Part shown: positions 16,989 through 26,287 of the stretch, in pieces
How the letters are laid out: each line of letters begins with the position of its first letter
Position numbering within the stretch: position 1 is the stretch's first letter
Assembly: GCF_000513275.1 (NCBI RefSeq)
Contig: NZ_CBVJ010000103.1
Location: forward strand, 1-39,611
DNA: 39,611 nt
Source of the DNA: Paenibacillus gorillae
GTDB taxonomy: Bacteria; Bacillota; Bacilli; Paenibacillales; Paenibacillaceae
Direction: 5' to 3'
Notes under the pieces: generated by a model
Seen by the model: only the letters and a program-made list of their open reading frames with translations
What the model was told of the DNA's origin: nothing
The model's database searches: none
Translations under genes and position numbers: made by a program

Positions 16989-17659
16989 GAAAGGACGAGC
17001 CTGTAGCCCAAGCTGCGGGCCGTCTCAATCTGAAAATGATGCGTATCGCCCGTGAACCTCTCCCGCAGCCGCTTAATATGGACATCGACGGTCCGGTCGT
17101 CGCCCTCGTAATTTTTTCCCCAAATGTGAGTAATGAGCTGCTCCCTTGTAAAAATCTGGCCGGGGTGGTTCGCCAGCTTGAACAGCAGTTCAAATTCTTT
17201 GAGCGGCAGCGTAAACGTTTCTTCCCCGCGAATGACTTGGTAGTTGAGACGATTCAGTACGATTCCGCCAAGCTGCACGGTCTGGGACGAGACGATCTGG
17301 TATCGCTTGAGCAGCGCCTTCACCCGCATGACCAGCTCCATCGGATCAAACGGCTTCGTTAAATAGTCGTCCGTTCCAAGCTGGAATCCTTTTACCTTAT
17401 GCGCAGACTCCCCTTTGGCCGTAACCATCAGAAGCGGAATGTTGGAATCGATGCTCCGGATTTCCCTGCACAGCTCCCAGCCGTCCAGATGAGGCATCAT
17501 AATGTCGAGAATGACCATATCCACCCCGTCGTTCTCCACAATCGCCAGCGCCTCCGCACCGTCCTTCGCCTCCACAAGCTCATAGCCTTCATTTCGTAAA
17601 AATAAAGCAATCAGCTCGCGAATCCGCGCATCGTCATCCGCGATCAGAATTTTTGCCAT
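16985..17659 (-). CDS. OmpR-family response regulator (HssR-like)
   Basis: 224-aa regulator with receiver residues Asp8-Asp9, phospho-acceptor Asp52 (VILDIMMPHLDGW) and Lys in YLTKPFDP, then a winged helix (LPLKEFELLF, GDDRTVDVHIKRLRERF). The linker and DNA-binding parts resemble HssR. I chose ATG 17659 (GGAGG ten bases upstream; MAKILIADDD matches the family start). An in-frame TTG at 17686 with AGGAGG only three bases away is possible but less likely. The 5' leader can fold so that the GTGGAGG site is paired (see 17670-17704). Confidence 0.9.
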   Translation of the reverse strand: MAKILIADDDARIRELIALFLRNEGYELVEAKDGAEALAIVENDGVDMVILDIMMPHLDGWELCREIRSIDSNIPLLMVTAKGESAHKVKGFQLGTDDYLTKPFDPMELVMRVKALLKRYQIVSSQTVQLGGIVLNRLNYQVIRGEETFTLPLKEFELLFKLANHPGQIFTREQLITHIWGKNYEGDDRTVDVHIKRLRERFTGDTHHFQIETARSLGYRLVLS

Positions 17660-17669
17660 TGGAACTACG

Positions 17670-17704
17670 CCTCCACTATGAGTCAAATTCCTCCTGAGTG
17701 GAGG
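17670..17704 (-). promoter_or_regulatory. Hairpin covering the ribosome binding site of the HssR-like gene
   Basis: In the transcript CCUCCACU (17704-17697) can pair with AGUGGAGG (17677-17670), eight perfect pairs around a 19-base loop. The 3' arm contains the GGAGG of the response regulator; the loop holds a second AGGAGG. It could act as a translational switch, as a weak intergenic barrier after the serine hydrolase gene, or be chance. Confidence 0.45.
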
Positions 17705-17713
17705 CTTGTTACA

Positions 17714-19681
17714 TTATCCAAATTGCCAGCCTAACAGATTCCAGTAATAGAAGAACGCACACATAGCGACAGCAGCCAGCGCAATCAATGTGTAATGTAC
17801 GCGTTTCAGCAGCGTCCAGTAGCTGTTCTTCCATGCCAATACACTAAACGCAAGAAGCGCCACTGTTAATACAACGAGTATAATCGGCATGAACAGAAAG
17901 ATATTTAATGATGATGTAATCCGGCTTAGCCTGTCTATAAGTCCCATGTTCAGCACGATGACGAACGTTCCGAGGCTAGTTGCGATGGCCCAGCCGGCAG
18001 TAATCGCGGATAGCCGGACTGCCCACTTTTGCATAACTGGCATTGCTTTAATGTCGCGGCGGCGATAGATGGCGCTAAGCAATACAGTGACGAACAGGGC
18101 TAGTGAAAGACCCAGCAACGGAAACCAGAGCTTCGTCTGATTGATCAGCGGTGCCCGCTCCAGCGGCTCGGATGACAGGAAATCGATGAATAGATGCGTG
18201 ACTTTCCCGGATTCATCCGTGCGGAAAGCGATTAGATTGCCTTCCTCACTTTGAAATAGATCATCGCCTATCGGAGCGTAGGTCTGCTGCTCAGCCCCGC
18301 TGCCAATTGTTAATCGGTTGCCAGCTACGCCAATGCTCATTTTCGCCAAAAAGCTGTAAAACTTATCAATAGCCGTATGATTGCGGCGTACGAATTGGTA
18401 CGAGCCCGCATACTTTTGCAAGGACTCATCCGGTGTCGAGCTTGCAGGAGGCAGATTCACTGTGGGAGCCGGATAGTAACGGTCCAGCAAAGCTTTGGTC
18501 AAGCCCATTGCAGCAAGCGACCCTTCGCCCCCGCTGTAGGATAAGAAAATACCGAATTTCTTCTCAGGAATGAGATGCAGTTCTGTCGTGAACAAAGGAT
18601 CAGCGCCGCCGTGCGAAATAATGCGCAGTCCGTTTATTTTCAGCTCATAGAATCCAAGGTCCAGCGCCGGCATGCCTTTATGGAATACAAAAGCAGGTGA
18701 ATGCATCAGCTCAGCCGTTTCCGGCTTCAAGATCTGCTTGTCTCCATAACGTCCATTCTGAAGATGGGCGATCATGAAATGAGTCATATCGATTGCCGAT
18801 ACAGACCCCGATCCCGCGGGACGGAAGCCGCCTTCGAACGTAGGAGGCTGAGTGATATAGCTACCGCCATCTCTTGCGTAGCCGATTACCTCATGCGGCT
18901 TAAGCGCAGCCGGGACAGGCTCTTGGACGGAAGCGTATTTCATATCAAGCGTGTCGAAAATATTTTTCTGTATATAGTCATTATAAGGCATTCCGCTCAC
19001 TTCTTCGACGATAAGTCCGGCAAGCGCCGTACCATAGTTGGAATAGGACATCATCTCGCCGGGAGGGTTCACCCGTGCCAGCCTATGCTTGGTTAGCGTC
19101 TCCGAGATCGAGCCCGGCAGCTTGGCCGGATCGGTCGTAATCTGGTAGCCGACACCGCCTTCTTCAAAGCCTGCAGTATGCGTCATCAGATGGCGCATCG
19201 TAATCGGCTGCGAGTACGTGTCGGGGACCTTCATCGATTTCAGATAGGAGTTAATATCGGCATCGAGATCGATTTTGCCTTGCTCGACCAGCTGCATAAC
19301 AGCCGTCCATGTAAACAGCTTCGTTGTTGAAGCGATGCGGAACAGGCTAGTTTCTGGATCGATAGGCGTACCTTTTTCAATATCGGCATGTCCATAACCT
19401 TTTGCAAGCACCGTCTTCCCGTCTTTGACGATGGCGATGACCGCGCCAGGAATCTTGTAGTTTTCCATTTGCACATTCATAATGCCGTCAATGAACGCAG
19501 CCAGCTTCGTACTGTCATTGATGTCAGCTGCGCCCTCCAGTTCCGACGTTATTGCCGCCGTTGCGGTTTGCTCTGCAGCAGACGCAGGCGTCTGATTTCC
19601 TAGCAAACTCGTGCCCAGCACTGTGATTAGCAGCGCCAGCAAAATTGTTTTCGCGTACATTTTCCTCATCGATGATGACAT
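17714..19681 (-). CDS. Membrane-bound serine hydrolase, class C beta-lactamase-like
   Basis: 655-aa protein of the beta-lactamase/D-alanine carboxypeptidase family (PF00144). It has a signal peptide (LLALLITVLGTSLLG, ending ASA-AE), then a catalytic domain at about 45-390. The three active-site elements are present: SxxK as Ser118-Thr-Thr-Lys121, YxN as Tyr213-Ser-Asn215, and HGG at 357-359 replacing KTG, as in esterase/peptidase members. A middle beta domain (about 400-510) precedes four or so membrane helices (515-650). Such proteins usually act on peptidoglycan peptides or esters rather than giving drug resistance; the true substrate is unknown. The ATG at 19681 has GGAGG six bases upstream. 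It is followed by the response regulator only 54 bases away, so co-transcription is possible. Confidence 0.87.
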   Translation of the reverse strand: MSSSMRKMYAKTILLALLITVLGTSLLGNQTPASAAEQTATAAITSELEGAADINDSTKLAAFIDGIMNVQMENYKIPGAVIAIVKDGKTVLAKGYGHADIEKGTPIDPETSLFRIASTTKLFTWTAVMQLVEQGKIDLDADINSYLKSMKVPDTYSQPITMRHLMTHTAGFEEGGVGYQITTDPAKLPGSISETLTKHRLARVNPPGEMMSYSNYGTALAGLIVEEVSGMPYNDYIQKNIFDTLDMKYASVQEPVPAALKPHEVIGYARDGGSYITQPPTFEGGFRPAGSGSVSAIDMTHFMIAHLQNGRYGDKQILKPETAELMHSPAFVFHKGMPALDLGFYELKINGLRIISHGGADPLFTTELHLIPEKKFGIFLSYSGGEGSLAAMGLTKALLDRYYPAPTVNLPPASSTPDESLQKYAGSYQFVRRNHTAIDKFYSFLAKMSIGVAGNRLTIGSGAEQQTYAPIGDDLFQSEEGNLIAFRTDESGKVTHLFIDFLSSEPLERAPLINQTKLWFPLLGLSLALFVTVLLSAIYRRRDIKAMPVMQKWAVRLSAITAGWAIATSLGTFVIVLNMGLIDRLSRITSSLNIFLFMPIILVVLTVALLAFSVLAWKNSYWTLLKRVHYTLIALAAVAMCAFFYYWNLLGWQFG

Positions 19682-19901
19682 GATAAGCCTCCAGCATTCA
19701 GTATATTTTGTGAATAATGAACTCCTCACTTACAAGAGAGAGCTTATCACAATCATGTGAACGCAGAATGAATTAAGCACTGTTTTCGCGAAAAAATTGA
19801 TTACTGTTGAGGCTGGAGGTAGTAAACATCTATAAATGAGTATTGTATATTTATTCATATTAAAGTATTATTATTCAAAATGACTATAAGGAGACTCTAC
19901 G

Positions 19902-20639
19902 ATGGACGGTAAATCGATTGAAGAATTATGTCTGAACAACTGGCAGCCTTTGTCCACTTTGCTCTATGACGGGTGGGTGCTGCGCTTTGCTAATGGCTAT
20001 ACGAAACGGGCCAACTCCATCAACCCTATTCATTATTCGACCTTCGAGCTGGATGAAAAAATCGAGCAATGTGAGCAGATGTATGCGGCCCATTCTCTTC
20101 CGGCGATTTACAGGATCACTCCCTTTGTCCATCCGGCACACCTCGATCAAGCGTTGGAGGAGAAAGGTTATAACACGTTTGATCATTCAATCGTGAAGGC
20201 CGTTAGGCTGGACGGGGTTAGAGAGCCTGACCAGCATCAAGTCCGGATCGATGAAACATTAACTGCAGAATGGCTTGATCATTTTTTCAAGCTTAGCCAA
20301 ACTCCGGAAAGCTATAAGAGCGTGATGGAGCGGATGCTATCCAATATTAATACGACAAAGGGATTCATATCGTTATATTATGAGGGACAGGTAGTCGCGT
20401 GCGGCCTTGGCGTCATCGAGCGGGACTATATCGGGTTATTCGATATTGTGACAGATGCAAGCTTCCGCAATCGGGGCTTTGGGGAGCAGATGATTCTGCA
20501 TCTGCTGCAATGGGGGAAAGAAAAGGGGGCAGTATATAGTCATTTGCAAGTTCTCGCAAATAATGCGCCTGCCCTGCGGCTTTATTCGAAACTAGGCTAT
20601 TCCGAAATGTATCGGTATTGGTACCGGGTGAAGGTGTAG
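19902..20639 (+). CDS. GNAT-family N-acetyltransferase
   Basis: 245-aa acetyl-CoA-dependent transferase. The C-terminal half carries the GNAT fold, with motif A FDIVTDASFRNRGFGEQMI (RNRGFG is the pyrophosphate-binding R/Q-x-x-G-x-G loop) and motif B ALRLYSKLGYSEMYRYWYR. The N-terminal half (about 120 residues, beginning IEELCLNNWQPLSTLLYDGW) has the pattern of the first domain in double-domain acetyltransferases. Substrate unknown. The ATG at 19902 has AAGGAG eight bases upstream. It is a single gene between two oppositely oriented neighbours. Confidence 0.87.
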   Translation: MDGKSIEELCLNNWQPLSTLLYDGWVLRFANGYTKRANSINPIHYSTFELDEKIEQCEQMYAAHSLPAIYRITPFVHPAHLDQALEEKGYNTFDHSIVKAVRLDGVREPDQHQVRIDETLTAEWLDHFFKLSQTPESYKSVMERMLSNINTTKGFISLYYEGQVVACGLGVIERDYIGLFDIVTDASFRNRGFGEQMILHLLQWGKEKGAVYSHLQVLANNAPALRLYSKLGYSEMYRYWYRVKV

Positions 20640-20660
20640 ATGAAGGTGAAGGAGAGAGGC

Positions 20661-21599
20661 TTATGAAGTCGCCATTTTCAAATACTTGATGAGCCCCTCT
20701 TTGGCTCGCAAATCATGGGCCCATGCGCCGAGATTCCATGCCATGAAACGGAGGCCCAAATAGCGTGCTGCAATTTTGTACTGTGACTCAAACTTTGCGC
20801 TTGGCAGCACTACTCCATGAGAAGACAATTCGTCAAGGTAGTCCCTTGCCTGGACTATATCGAGCCTTAACGGAACATCGAGGTAAAGGGAACCGTATCT
20901 GGCTTCCTCCCAATCAATGAAATAAACGTCATCATTATTATGTACGAGAACATTTCCGGGATTAAGGTCATTATGTATTAACGTATGCGAGCTCTCGTCG
21001 TTCAGGACAACTTCAAGATCAGCAGTTATACAGGCGGCAGCTGCTTCAACCTCAGGAATATAAGCGCCGAATGCTTCGATGAATGATTCGGTTTGTATGG
21101 CCTTTTCCCAAGACGGTCTCCACCGTGTATTTAGCATTTGCTCAGCATGATCACGAGTTGCCGCTGGAAGCCATAACAGTTGTTCCTTACACCCTAGATT
21201 TGACTGATGGATGTAGGCTAAAGCGGCCGCTTCTTTCTTTTGAAGCAAATCGATATTCAGGTTCTGATAGTCTGTATGCTCGTCCACATTCTGAATACAT
21301 AGAAGTGCCCGATGCTCAGAGTCCATATCGTTTGTATGGCTAAAGGGAACGTTAGCTGACTGTGAAAACAATCGGTGAAGGATGAGACGTTCCGTACGGC
21401 TCGCCATCTTGGTAATAAGTGAGACGCTTCTCCTTGTTCCTTCATCTTCGAGTACCACTTGATGCCGGGATAGATCAACTGCCTGGAAGCCTAGATGCAG
21501 CGGCGCGCTCTCAATCTCCACTACAGCAGCCGAAGCAGAGATGAACTTCTTTACCGCAGCTTGTATCAACTCGAATATTTCATTAGTTTGAGTACTCAT
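20661..21599 (-). CDS. Phosphotransferase of the aminoglycoside/choline kinase fold (APH)
   Basis: 312-aa cytosolic small-molecule kinase. The catalytic loop LIHNDLNPGNVLV and the metal-binding FIDWEEARYGSLYLDV give the APH (PF01636) signature; the N-terminal lobe is diverged. Substrate cannot be inferred; the protein is not close to a known resistance enzyme. The ATG at 21599 has GGAGGG six bases upstream. It is convergent with the GNAT gene, with 21 bases between stops. Confidence 0.82.
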   Translation of the reverse strand: MSTQTNEIFELIQAAVKKFISASAAVVEIESAPLHLGFQAVDLSRHQVVLEDEGTRRSVSLITKMASRTERLILHRLFSQSANVPFSHTNDMDSEHRALLCIQNVDEHTDYQNLNIDLLQKKEAAALAYIHQSNLGCKEQLLWLPAATRDHAEQMLNTRWRPSWEKAIQTESFIEAFGAYIPEVEAAAACITADLEVVLNDESSHTLIHNDLNPGNVLVHNNDDVYFIDWEEARYGSLYLDVPLRLDIVQARDYLDELSSHGVVLPSAKFESQYKIAARYLGLRFMAWNLGAWAHDLRAKEGLIKYLKMATS

Positions 21600-21620
21600 A
21601 GTATCCCTCCGAACACCAGT

Positions 21621-21953
21621 CTAAATTCCCATCATTGCTTGAAAAGCAGTGTAACAATAAAAGATTATCATTGAAGTAAAAGCTAATAAATAAGAGGCAT
21701 TCAAAACAGCCAAATACATAAAACTTACTATACTATTTTTCCGATATTGGATGACTGCTTGTACGAAAGCAACAAATGACAGGACAAAACAAATAAATGT
21801 GCCTCCAAAAAGAATTAAAATGAACGTCTTCATACTACTTGAAATCGTCTCATCCACAATAGAGCTGGCATTCACAAGCATCGTGATTACAGCGGTTATT
21901 AAAATAGTCCAGCTACTTATTCCAATTATTGCGATAATATTGGCTTTTCTCAT
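21621..21953 (-). CDS. Hypothetical small membrane protein
   Basis: 110-aa protein with three predicted membrane helices (about 6-28, 43-66, 78-104) and no recognised domain. No good ribosome binding site precedes ATG 21953; GGGAGAG lies 26 bases upstream near the stop of the previous gene, so the start or the upstream stop may be wrong. It belongs to an AT-rich block with its neighbours. Confidence 0.6.
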   Translation of the reverse strand: MRKANIIAIIGISSWTILITAVITMLVNASSIVDETISSSMKTFILILFGGTFICFVLSFVAFVQAVIQYRKNSIVSFMYLAVLNASYLLAFTSMIIFYCYTAFQAMMGI

Positions 21954-21966
21954 TTTCAGTTTAGTT

Positions 21967-22467
21967 TTAATAATTACTTCTCTCCCTGCTCCGCGTTTTG
22001 AAGATGCTCGTGATATGGAATAACAATAGAAAATGATAAAACAATAATGCTCCAGCTATTCCTAGATCATTAATGAGAAAAAACTCCTTAAAGGATGTGA
22101 AGCTAGGCATACTATACGTTATAGTTAGCCAGAATATATTGATAGCTATAAAACCCGCGATCACATAGAGAAATAGCTTATACATGTATTTAAAAATCCT
22201 ATTTCGTTTTACAATTAGCGGCGTTCCCCATTTATGTTCGATGAGAAATGAAAATAGTCCGCCAAACAAGAAGATCGTAGGGAAAGCATATAAGCAATAA
22301 AATATAAAGGATATCCCCCAGTTACTTGCCTCACTTAACGCAAGAAATGAACTGATACATGCAGACACCATCACACTAATTACGAAATAGGTGATGATCA
22401 GCCTCTCAACTTTAAAATGGGGGATCACTCGATACTTCTCTGAATCGTTATCAAATTTATCATTCAT
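21967..22467 (-). CDS. Hypothetical four-helix membrane protein
   Basis: 166-aa protein with hydrophobic segments near 25-45, 50-75, 95-118 and 135-158 and a charged N-terminus; no family recognised. The ATG at 22467 has GGAGGGG five bases upstream, a strong site. In another frame the 3' end would read HEHLQNAEQGEK then stop, so the present ending SRERSNY could itself be an out-of-frame tail; this is not certain. It is AT-rich compared with the flanks. Confidence 0.7.
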   Translation of the reverse strand: MNDKFDNDSEKYRVIPHFKVERLIITYFVISVMVSACISSFLALSEASNWGISFIFYCLYAFPTIFLFGGLFSFLIEHKWGTPLIVKRNRIFKYMYKLFLYVIAGFIAINIFWLTITYSMPSFTSFKEFFLINDLGIAGALLFYHFLLLFHITSIFKTRSRERSNY

Positions 22468-22554
22468 TGATACCCCTCCATAATAAATATAAGACTTGAT
22501 AGCACTATTTCTATATTAAATCATTTGGAATATTTTTCGATACTTGTGGCTAGT

Positions 22555-22791
22555 TTACTTTCTAATAAACAACCCATTATCTACAGCTATTTTTTCGACT
22601 GTAACCAAGCCCTCTTTATCCTTACAGTACACTGGAAAACTTAATTCATAATTGCCCAATACTACAGTTTTTATTTTCATGAAAAAGAAACTTGAGAATA
22701 TAAGTTCTCTCGTAGACAATTTTATTATTTTATCTAAATCATCCATACACTTTATTTTTATAATTTGATACTCGAGATCAATAAGCTCCAT
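22555..22791 (-). CDS. Hypothetical protein, 3' part of a frameshifted gene
   Basis: 78-residue open frame that continues the 22829-23134 gene. Joined by removing one A from the seven-A run (plus strand T's near 22868-22874), the reading continues as LFQKSGQEVLVYFPDIYEYV through MELIDLEYQIIKIKC to VDNGLFIRK. There is no ribosome binding site at its own ATG. The joined protein has about 192 aa, is soluble and alpha/beta-like, and is not recognised. Confidence 0.6.
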   Translation of the reverse strand: MELIDLEYQIIKIKCMDDLDKIIKLSTRELIFSSFFFMKIKTVVLGNYELSFPVYCKDKEGLVTVEKIAVDNGLFIRK

Positions 22792-22828
22792 ACAATCTAG
22801 CTGTCTAATTTCATTTAAATCAACATAT

Positions 22829-23134
22829 TCATAAATATCTGGAAAATAAACTAAGACCTCCTGTCCACTTTTTTTGAAATAATGTGCTTATGGTTTTCAC
22901 AAATCGGTCCTCGTATTTTAAGTTGTGTTCTTGATAAGATGATAATAATCTTGCAGCATCCTCAACCGATAAGTTGTGCGAATAAACGTCCAACATTCCA
23001 ACACAATACTGAGCAATTATAGATTGATCTTCTTCTTGTTCTATATCTATTCGATGAAATTCACTTTTTATTAATGCCCTACAATTATCCTCGGCTATCT
23101 CAATCTTCAGAACGATCATTCCTCTCTCTGCCAT
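22829..23134 (-). CDS. Hypothetical protein, 5' part of a frameshifted gene
   Basis: 101-residue frame ending in a non-native tail (KKWTGGLSLFSRYL) after the CAAAAAAAG run. The start is either ATG 23134 or ATG 23119 (MIVLKIEIAED, with GAGAGGA directly before it). The first part is mostly helical and acidic. No family recognised; a small immunity-type protein is conceivable, given the AT-rich surroundings, but nothing in the sequence shows that. Confidence 0.6.
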   Translation of the reverse strand: MAERGMIVLKIEIAEDNCRALIKSEFHRIDIEQEEDQSIIAQYCVGMLDVYSHNLSVEDAARLLSSYQEHNLKYEDRFVKTISTLFQKKWTGGLSLFSRYL

Positions 23135-23288
23135 CTACCCCAAACAAATTAACCAAACCCACGAATTAAACAGAAATTCAACAAGATTTAAACCGGCCGT
23201 AATGCCTATATCGACAAAATACTTTATACTATAAGTAATATCTACACTCTTCTGTACGATACAGTCGCTCATTCAACGGAGGCAAGGC

Positions 23289-23777
23289 ATGGACAATCTA
23301 GAAATGATTATCGCAGAATACGGCTACTATGCGATTTACGGTTTACTCACTTTAGGAATCATTGGATTGCCGGTCCCCGATGAAACATTGATGATTCTAA
23401 TTGGCTATCTCTCCTCAACCTACGTGCTGAACATTTATGACGCAGTGCTGGTGGCCTTCCTAGGAACGATGACAGGAATGATAGTCTCCTTTACGCTCGG
23501 CAATAAAGTCGGCAAGCCTTTATTACTGAAATATGGGAAGTGGGTTCGGCTGACACCGCAAAGACTGGAGAAGGTGGAAAAATGGTTTAAGAAATACGGG
23601 CCTTGGACCATCGTTTTCGGCTACTATATTCCAGGTGTTCGTCACTTAACCTGTTACATGGCCGGTGTAATCGGCATCAAGTTCCGTCATTATTTAGTAA
23701 TCGCAGCCATTGGTGCGTTTGTCTGGTGCTGTATATTTATAAGTGTCGGTTTCTTCGGTCATCGATGGATTTTCTAA
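23289..23777 (+). CDS. DedA-family membrane protein (VTT domain)
   Basis: 162-aa integral membrane protein of the DedA/VTT family, linked in other bacteria to lipid scrambling and membrane homeostasis. Family marks are IIGLPVPDETLMILIGYLSS (the re-entrant loop with conserved acidic residue) and the second loop GYYIPGVRHLTCYMAGVIG (conserved G-x-x-x-P-G-x-R). The length is at the short end of the family, like B. subtilis YbfM. The ATG at 23289 has GGAGG upstream. It ends before a bidirectional terminator. Confidence 0.88.
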   Translation: MDNLEMIIAEYGYYAIYGLLTLGIIGLPVPDETLMILIGYLSSTYVLNIYDAVLVAFLGTMTGMIVSFTLGNKVGKPLLLKYGKWVRLTPQRLEKVEKWFKKYGPWTIVFGYYIPGVRHLTCYMAGVIGIKFRHYLVIAAIGAFVWCCIFISVGFFGHRWIF

Positions 23778-23798
23778 ATAAATTATAAGATAAAACAG

Positions 23799-23839
23799 GA
23801 AATAGCGGTGCGGGGAGTTTATCCCTGCATCGCTATTTC
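23799..23839. terminator. Terminator between convergent dedA-like and mcp genes
   Basis: Long imperfect stem: GAAATAGCGGTGCGGGG pairs with CCCTGCATCGCTATTTC around a short AT-rich loop. It can serve both directions; T-tracts are modest on each side. Confidence 0.72.
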
Positions 23840-23884
23840 TGCTTTCTGGTCGATTTTCGCCTTTTCATGCAGTATGTTGCTTAT

Positions 23885-25915
23885 TTAGTTGTAAACTGCG
23901 CCAGCGACTCTTGCAGCTCCTGAGCCATAGAACTTAACTCTTCGGCTGAAGCAGATATTTCTTCCATGGAGACTAGCTGATTTTTTCGAACCTTTCAAGA
24001 TGTCTTGCGTATGACGATGTGTCCCTTCTGTCATGCTCACCATCTCGCTCATGGATGCCGATACTTCCTCTGTCCCGGCTGACATCTCTTGCGAGGCTGC
24101 CGACACTTCCTGAATTTGATTGGAGATATGTTGGAAAGTTTCTGATATCCGGCCGAAGACATCCCCTGCCTCATTAATGAGCTCCGATCCTTTGAAGACA
24201 TCCTGCACGCCTTTATTCATTGCTTCTGCAGTTTTAGCAGTAGATCTCTGTACTTCTTGAATTAAATTGCCGATATCCGCTGCGGCGATCGATGACTGTT
24301 CCGCCAACTTCTTTACTTCGTTCGCTACGACTGCAAATCCACGGCCTTGCTCACCGGCACGAGCAGCCTCGATGGAAGCATTGAGCGCTAACAACTGCGT
24401 CTGACTTGTAATATCACTAATAGTGGAGACAATGTCACCAATCTGCTGCGAGAATGCTTCAAGCGTCCGCATATCTTCTGCTGAATGCAAGACGGATGTG
24501 TGGATCAATCCCATTTGTTCAACAACCAGGTTAATTGTGCCAACACCGTTCTGCACCTCCTGCAACGAGCTCTGTGACACCTCTGTTACCATAGATGAAG
24601 ATTCCGCAATTCGTTGTACGCCCGCCGCCATCTCTCCCATTGCAGTAGAGGTTTGCTCTGCTCCTTGCACCTGGATCTCCCCCGCGCTAAGCACATCTTC
24701 TGTCGATTGCACGATGCGATTGGATATGGATACCAAATCCACTGCCGTTGCCGTCAGCTCCTCCGATGAAGCTGCCACCCGCTCTGCGGCATAGCTGGCT
24801 TTCCCCACAATATTGGAGAATCTATCCACCATCAGGTTCAAATTGTCGCCAAGCTCGCCAAGCTCATCCTTACGCACAAGGGATATACGCGGAGTCAAAT
24901 CGCCCGTGGCCAATATCTTTACAGCATTTGTTATTCTAAGAATCGGTTTGGTCAAGCTTAGAGAAACCATTAGAGCGATAACCGCCACTACAAGCGTGGT
25001 AACGACGGTTAACCAGATTACTAGATTATTAGCGGTTTGAATTGCGCCATAAACTTCGTCATTATGAACGACCGAGAGCAAACGCCACCCCGTGGATGGA
25101 ATCGTGTCAAAGCTGATTTCTTGCTCCAGTCCATTCTTATGAGTTACATTGAATATCCCTTTGCTATCCTTCAGAGCAACTGCTTCAAGCTGGGCCACTT
25201 CTTCCGCTGTCAACGCCTCATTAATGCTTTTTCCAACTTTATCCGGATCAGGATAGGTTAAAAGCATACCGGTAGGCGACAACAAGTAACCGAAACCGCT
25301 CTTTCCAATTTTAATTGTATTCGTAAATACATCAAGATTGGCCGTAGTTAGAGGGCTGAAAACACCGCCCTTGAAGTTATTCTGCTCGTCGAGAATCGGA
25401 ACGAAGATAACGATAATATTGTTGCCGGTGGCTTTACTTACAAGCAAATCGGTAACGACCGGCTGCTTGGTAGCTTTCGCCTGTATGATGTAATTACGCT
25501 CCGATACAGGAATCTGCTGTCCTGCTGTCGTAAAGGCTATATCCTCCTTATTCACGTATACATATTGCTCAACTTCCTTGTTGGAGTTTTCCAATTTCTT
25601 AAAATAGTCTATAATTCCAGAAACATTGCCGCTCTTAATATCCTCGTTACTCGCAATTATCTCTTTTAAGAAGGAAATGTTGCGCTGAATCGAGTATTCA
25701 ATGGCTGCAAGATTAGCTGCAACAACAGCCTCTTCCTTCGTGTGAACCTCTTGAACGATGATTTTCTTCAAATATGAGGAAAAGAAGATGGAGCTAAACA
25801 ACAAAGGCACTAATGATATTAAAAGAAAAATGCTTATCATTCTAACTTTAAAAGAGTGAAACGACACATTCCTTTTCCATCCTGTTGAATTAACCTGCAT
25901 TTTGTGCGAAGACAT
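23885..25915 (-). CDS. Methyl-accepting chemotaxis protein with dCache sensor, 3' end frameshifted
   Basis: Chemoreceptor with a first membrane helix at about 27-48, a periplasmic-type double Cache domain (about 50-290), a second helix ([22 protein letters not shown]), HAMP ([19 protein letters not shown]), and the cytoplasmic coiled coil with the conserved hairpin tip ([31 protein letters not shown]). It signals to CheA/CheW; the ligand is unknown. As written the last 30 residues after ILKGSKK are non-native. Removing one A from the six-A run (plus strand T 23981-23986) gives [20 protein letters not shown] to a stop at 23881 (677 aa), the normal receptor ending. Confidence 0.88.
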   Translation of the reverse strand: MSSHKMQVNSTGWKRNVSFHSFKVRMISIFLLISLVPLLFSSIFFSSYLKKIIVQEVHTKEEAVVAANLAAIEYSIQRNISFLKEIIASNEDIKSGNVSGIIDYFKKLENSNKEVEQYVYVNKEDIAFTTAGQQIPVSERNYIIQAKATKQPVVTDLLVSKATGNNIIVIFVPILDEQNNFKGGVFSPLTTANLDVFTNTIKIGKSGFGYLLSPTGMLLTYPDPDKVGKSINEALTAEEVAQLEAVALKDSKGIFNVTHKNGLEQEISFDTIPSTGWRLLSVVHNDEVYGAIQTANNLVIWLTVVTTLVVAVIALMVSLSLTKPILRITNAVKILATGDLTPRISLVRKDELGELGDNLNLMVDRFSNIVGKASYAAERVAASSEELTATAVDLVSISNRIVQSTEDVLSAGEIQVQGAEQTSTAMGEMAAGVQRIAESSSMVTEVSQSSLQEVQNGVGTINLVVEQMGLIHTSVLHSAEDMRTLEAFSQQIGDIVSTISDITSQTQLLALNASIEAARAGEQGRGFAVVANEVKKLAEQSSIAAADIGNLIQEVQRSTAKTAEAMNKGVQDVFKGSELINEAGDVFGRISETFQHISNQIQEVSAASQEMSAGTEEVSASMSEMVSMTEGTHRHTQDILKGSKKSASLHGRNICFSRRVKFYGSGAARVAGAVYN

Positions 25916-25957
25916 TCCTTCAGCCCCTTATGTCCTATCGTATTTTACATTGTTTCT

Positions 25958-25977
25958 ATTTGGCCTCTCGGCCAAAT
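25958..25977. promoter_or_regulatory. Palindrome upstream of the chemoreceptor gene
   Basis: ATTTGGCC, TCTC, GGCCAAAT: perfect 8-bp arms with a 4-base centre, about 43 bases before the receptor start. It may be an operator or a small hairpin in the leader. The rest of 25978-26256 shows nothing I can identify. Confidence 0.45.
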
Positions 25978-26256
25978 ATTCTTTCGCTGTCCACCCCTGC
26001 AAGTGTACAGTAAAAGTGTTAAGAAAATACGTGGAAAGGCACTGAAAATACGTTGCATTTGATTATTTTCATCAATTTTCACAAAAGAATCTTCCACCGT
26101 TATTGGCAGCTTCCCTTCTCTCATTCAGCCAATAGATCGTCTACATTAAGTTGCACAATAAAATATGGGCAAAGGGCTTGTAGTATAAAAGAATCTAAAA
26201 AGATTATTTGAGCCTCATTGTCCCTTTTCGAACAATTAACTTTTATCGCAAAACAC

Positions 26257-26287
26257 CAAAAATCCACAACCTCGTGCGGCTGTGGAT
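26257..26287 (-). terminator. Terminator of the 5'-nucleotidase gene
   Basis: On the minus strand ATCCACAGCC, loop GCACGA, GGTTGTGGAT, then TTTTTGG: ten pairs including one G-T, about 60 bases past the stop. Confidence 0.8.

Noticed and set aside
21967..22040. A further surplus-base frameshift joining the two AT-rich membrane genes
   Set aside because: An alternative ending HEHLQNAEQGEK looks natural, but reaching it needs a different shift sign from the other seven cases, and a fusion of the two proteins is not plausible; left undecided.
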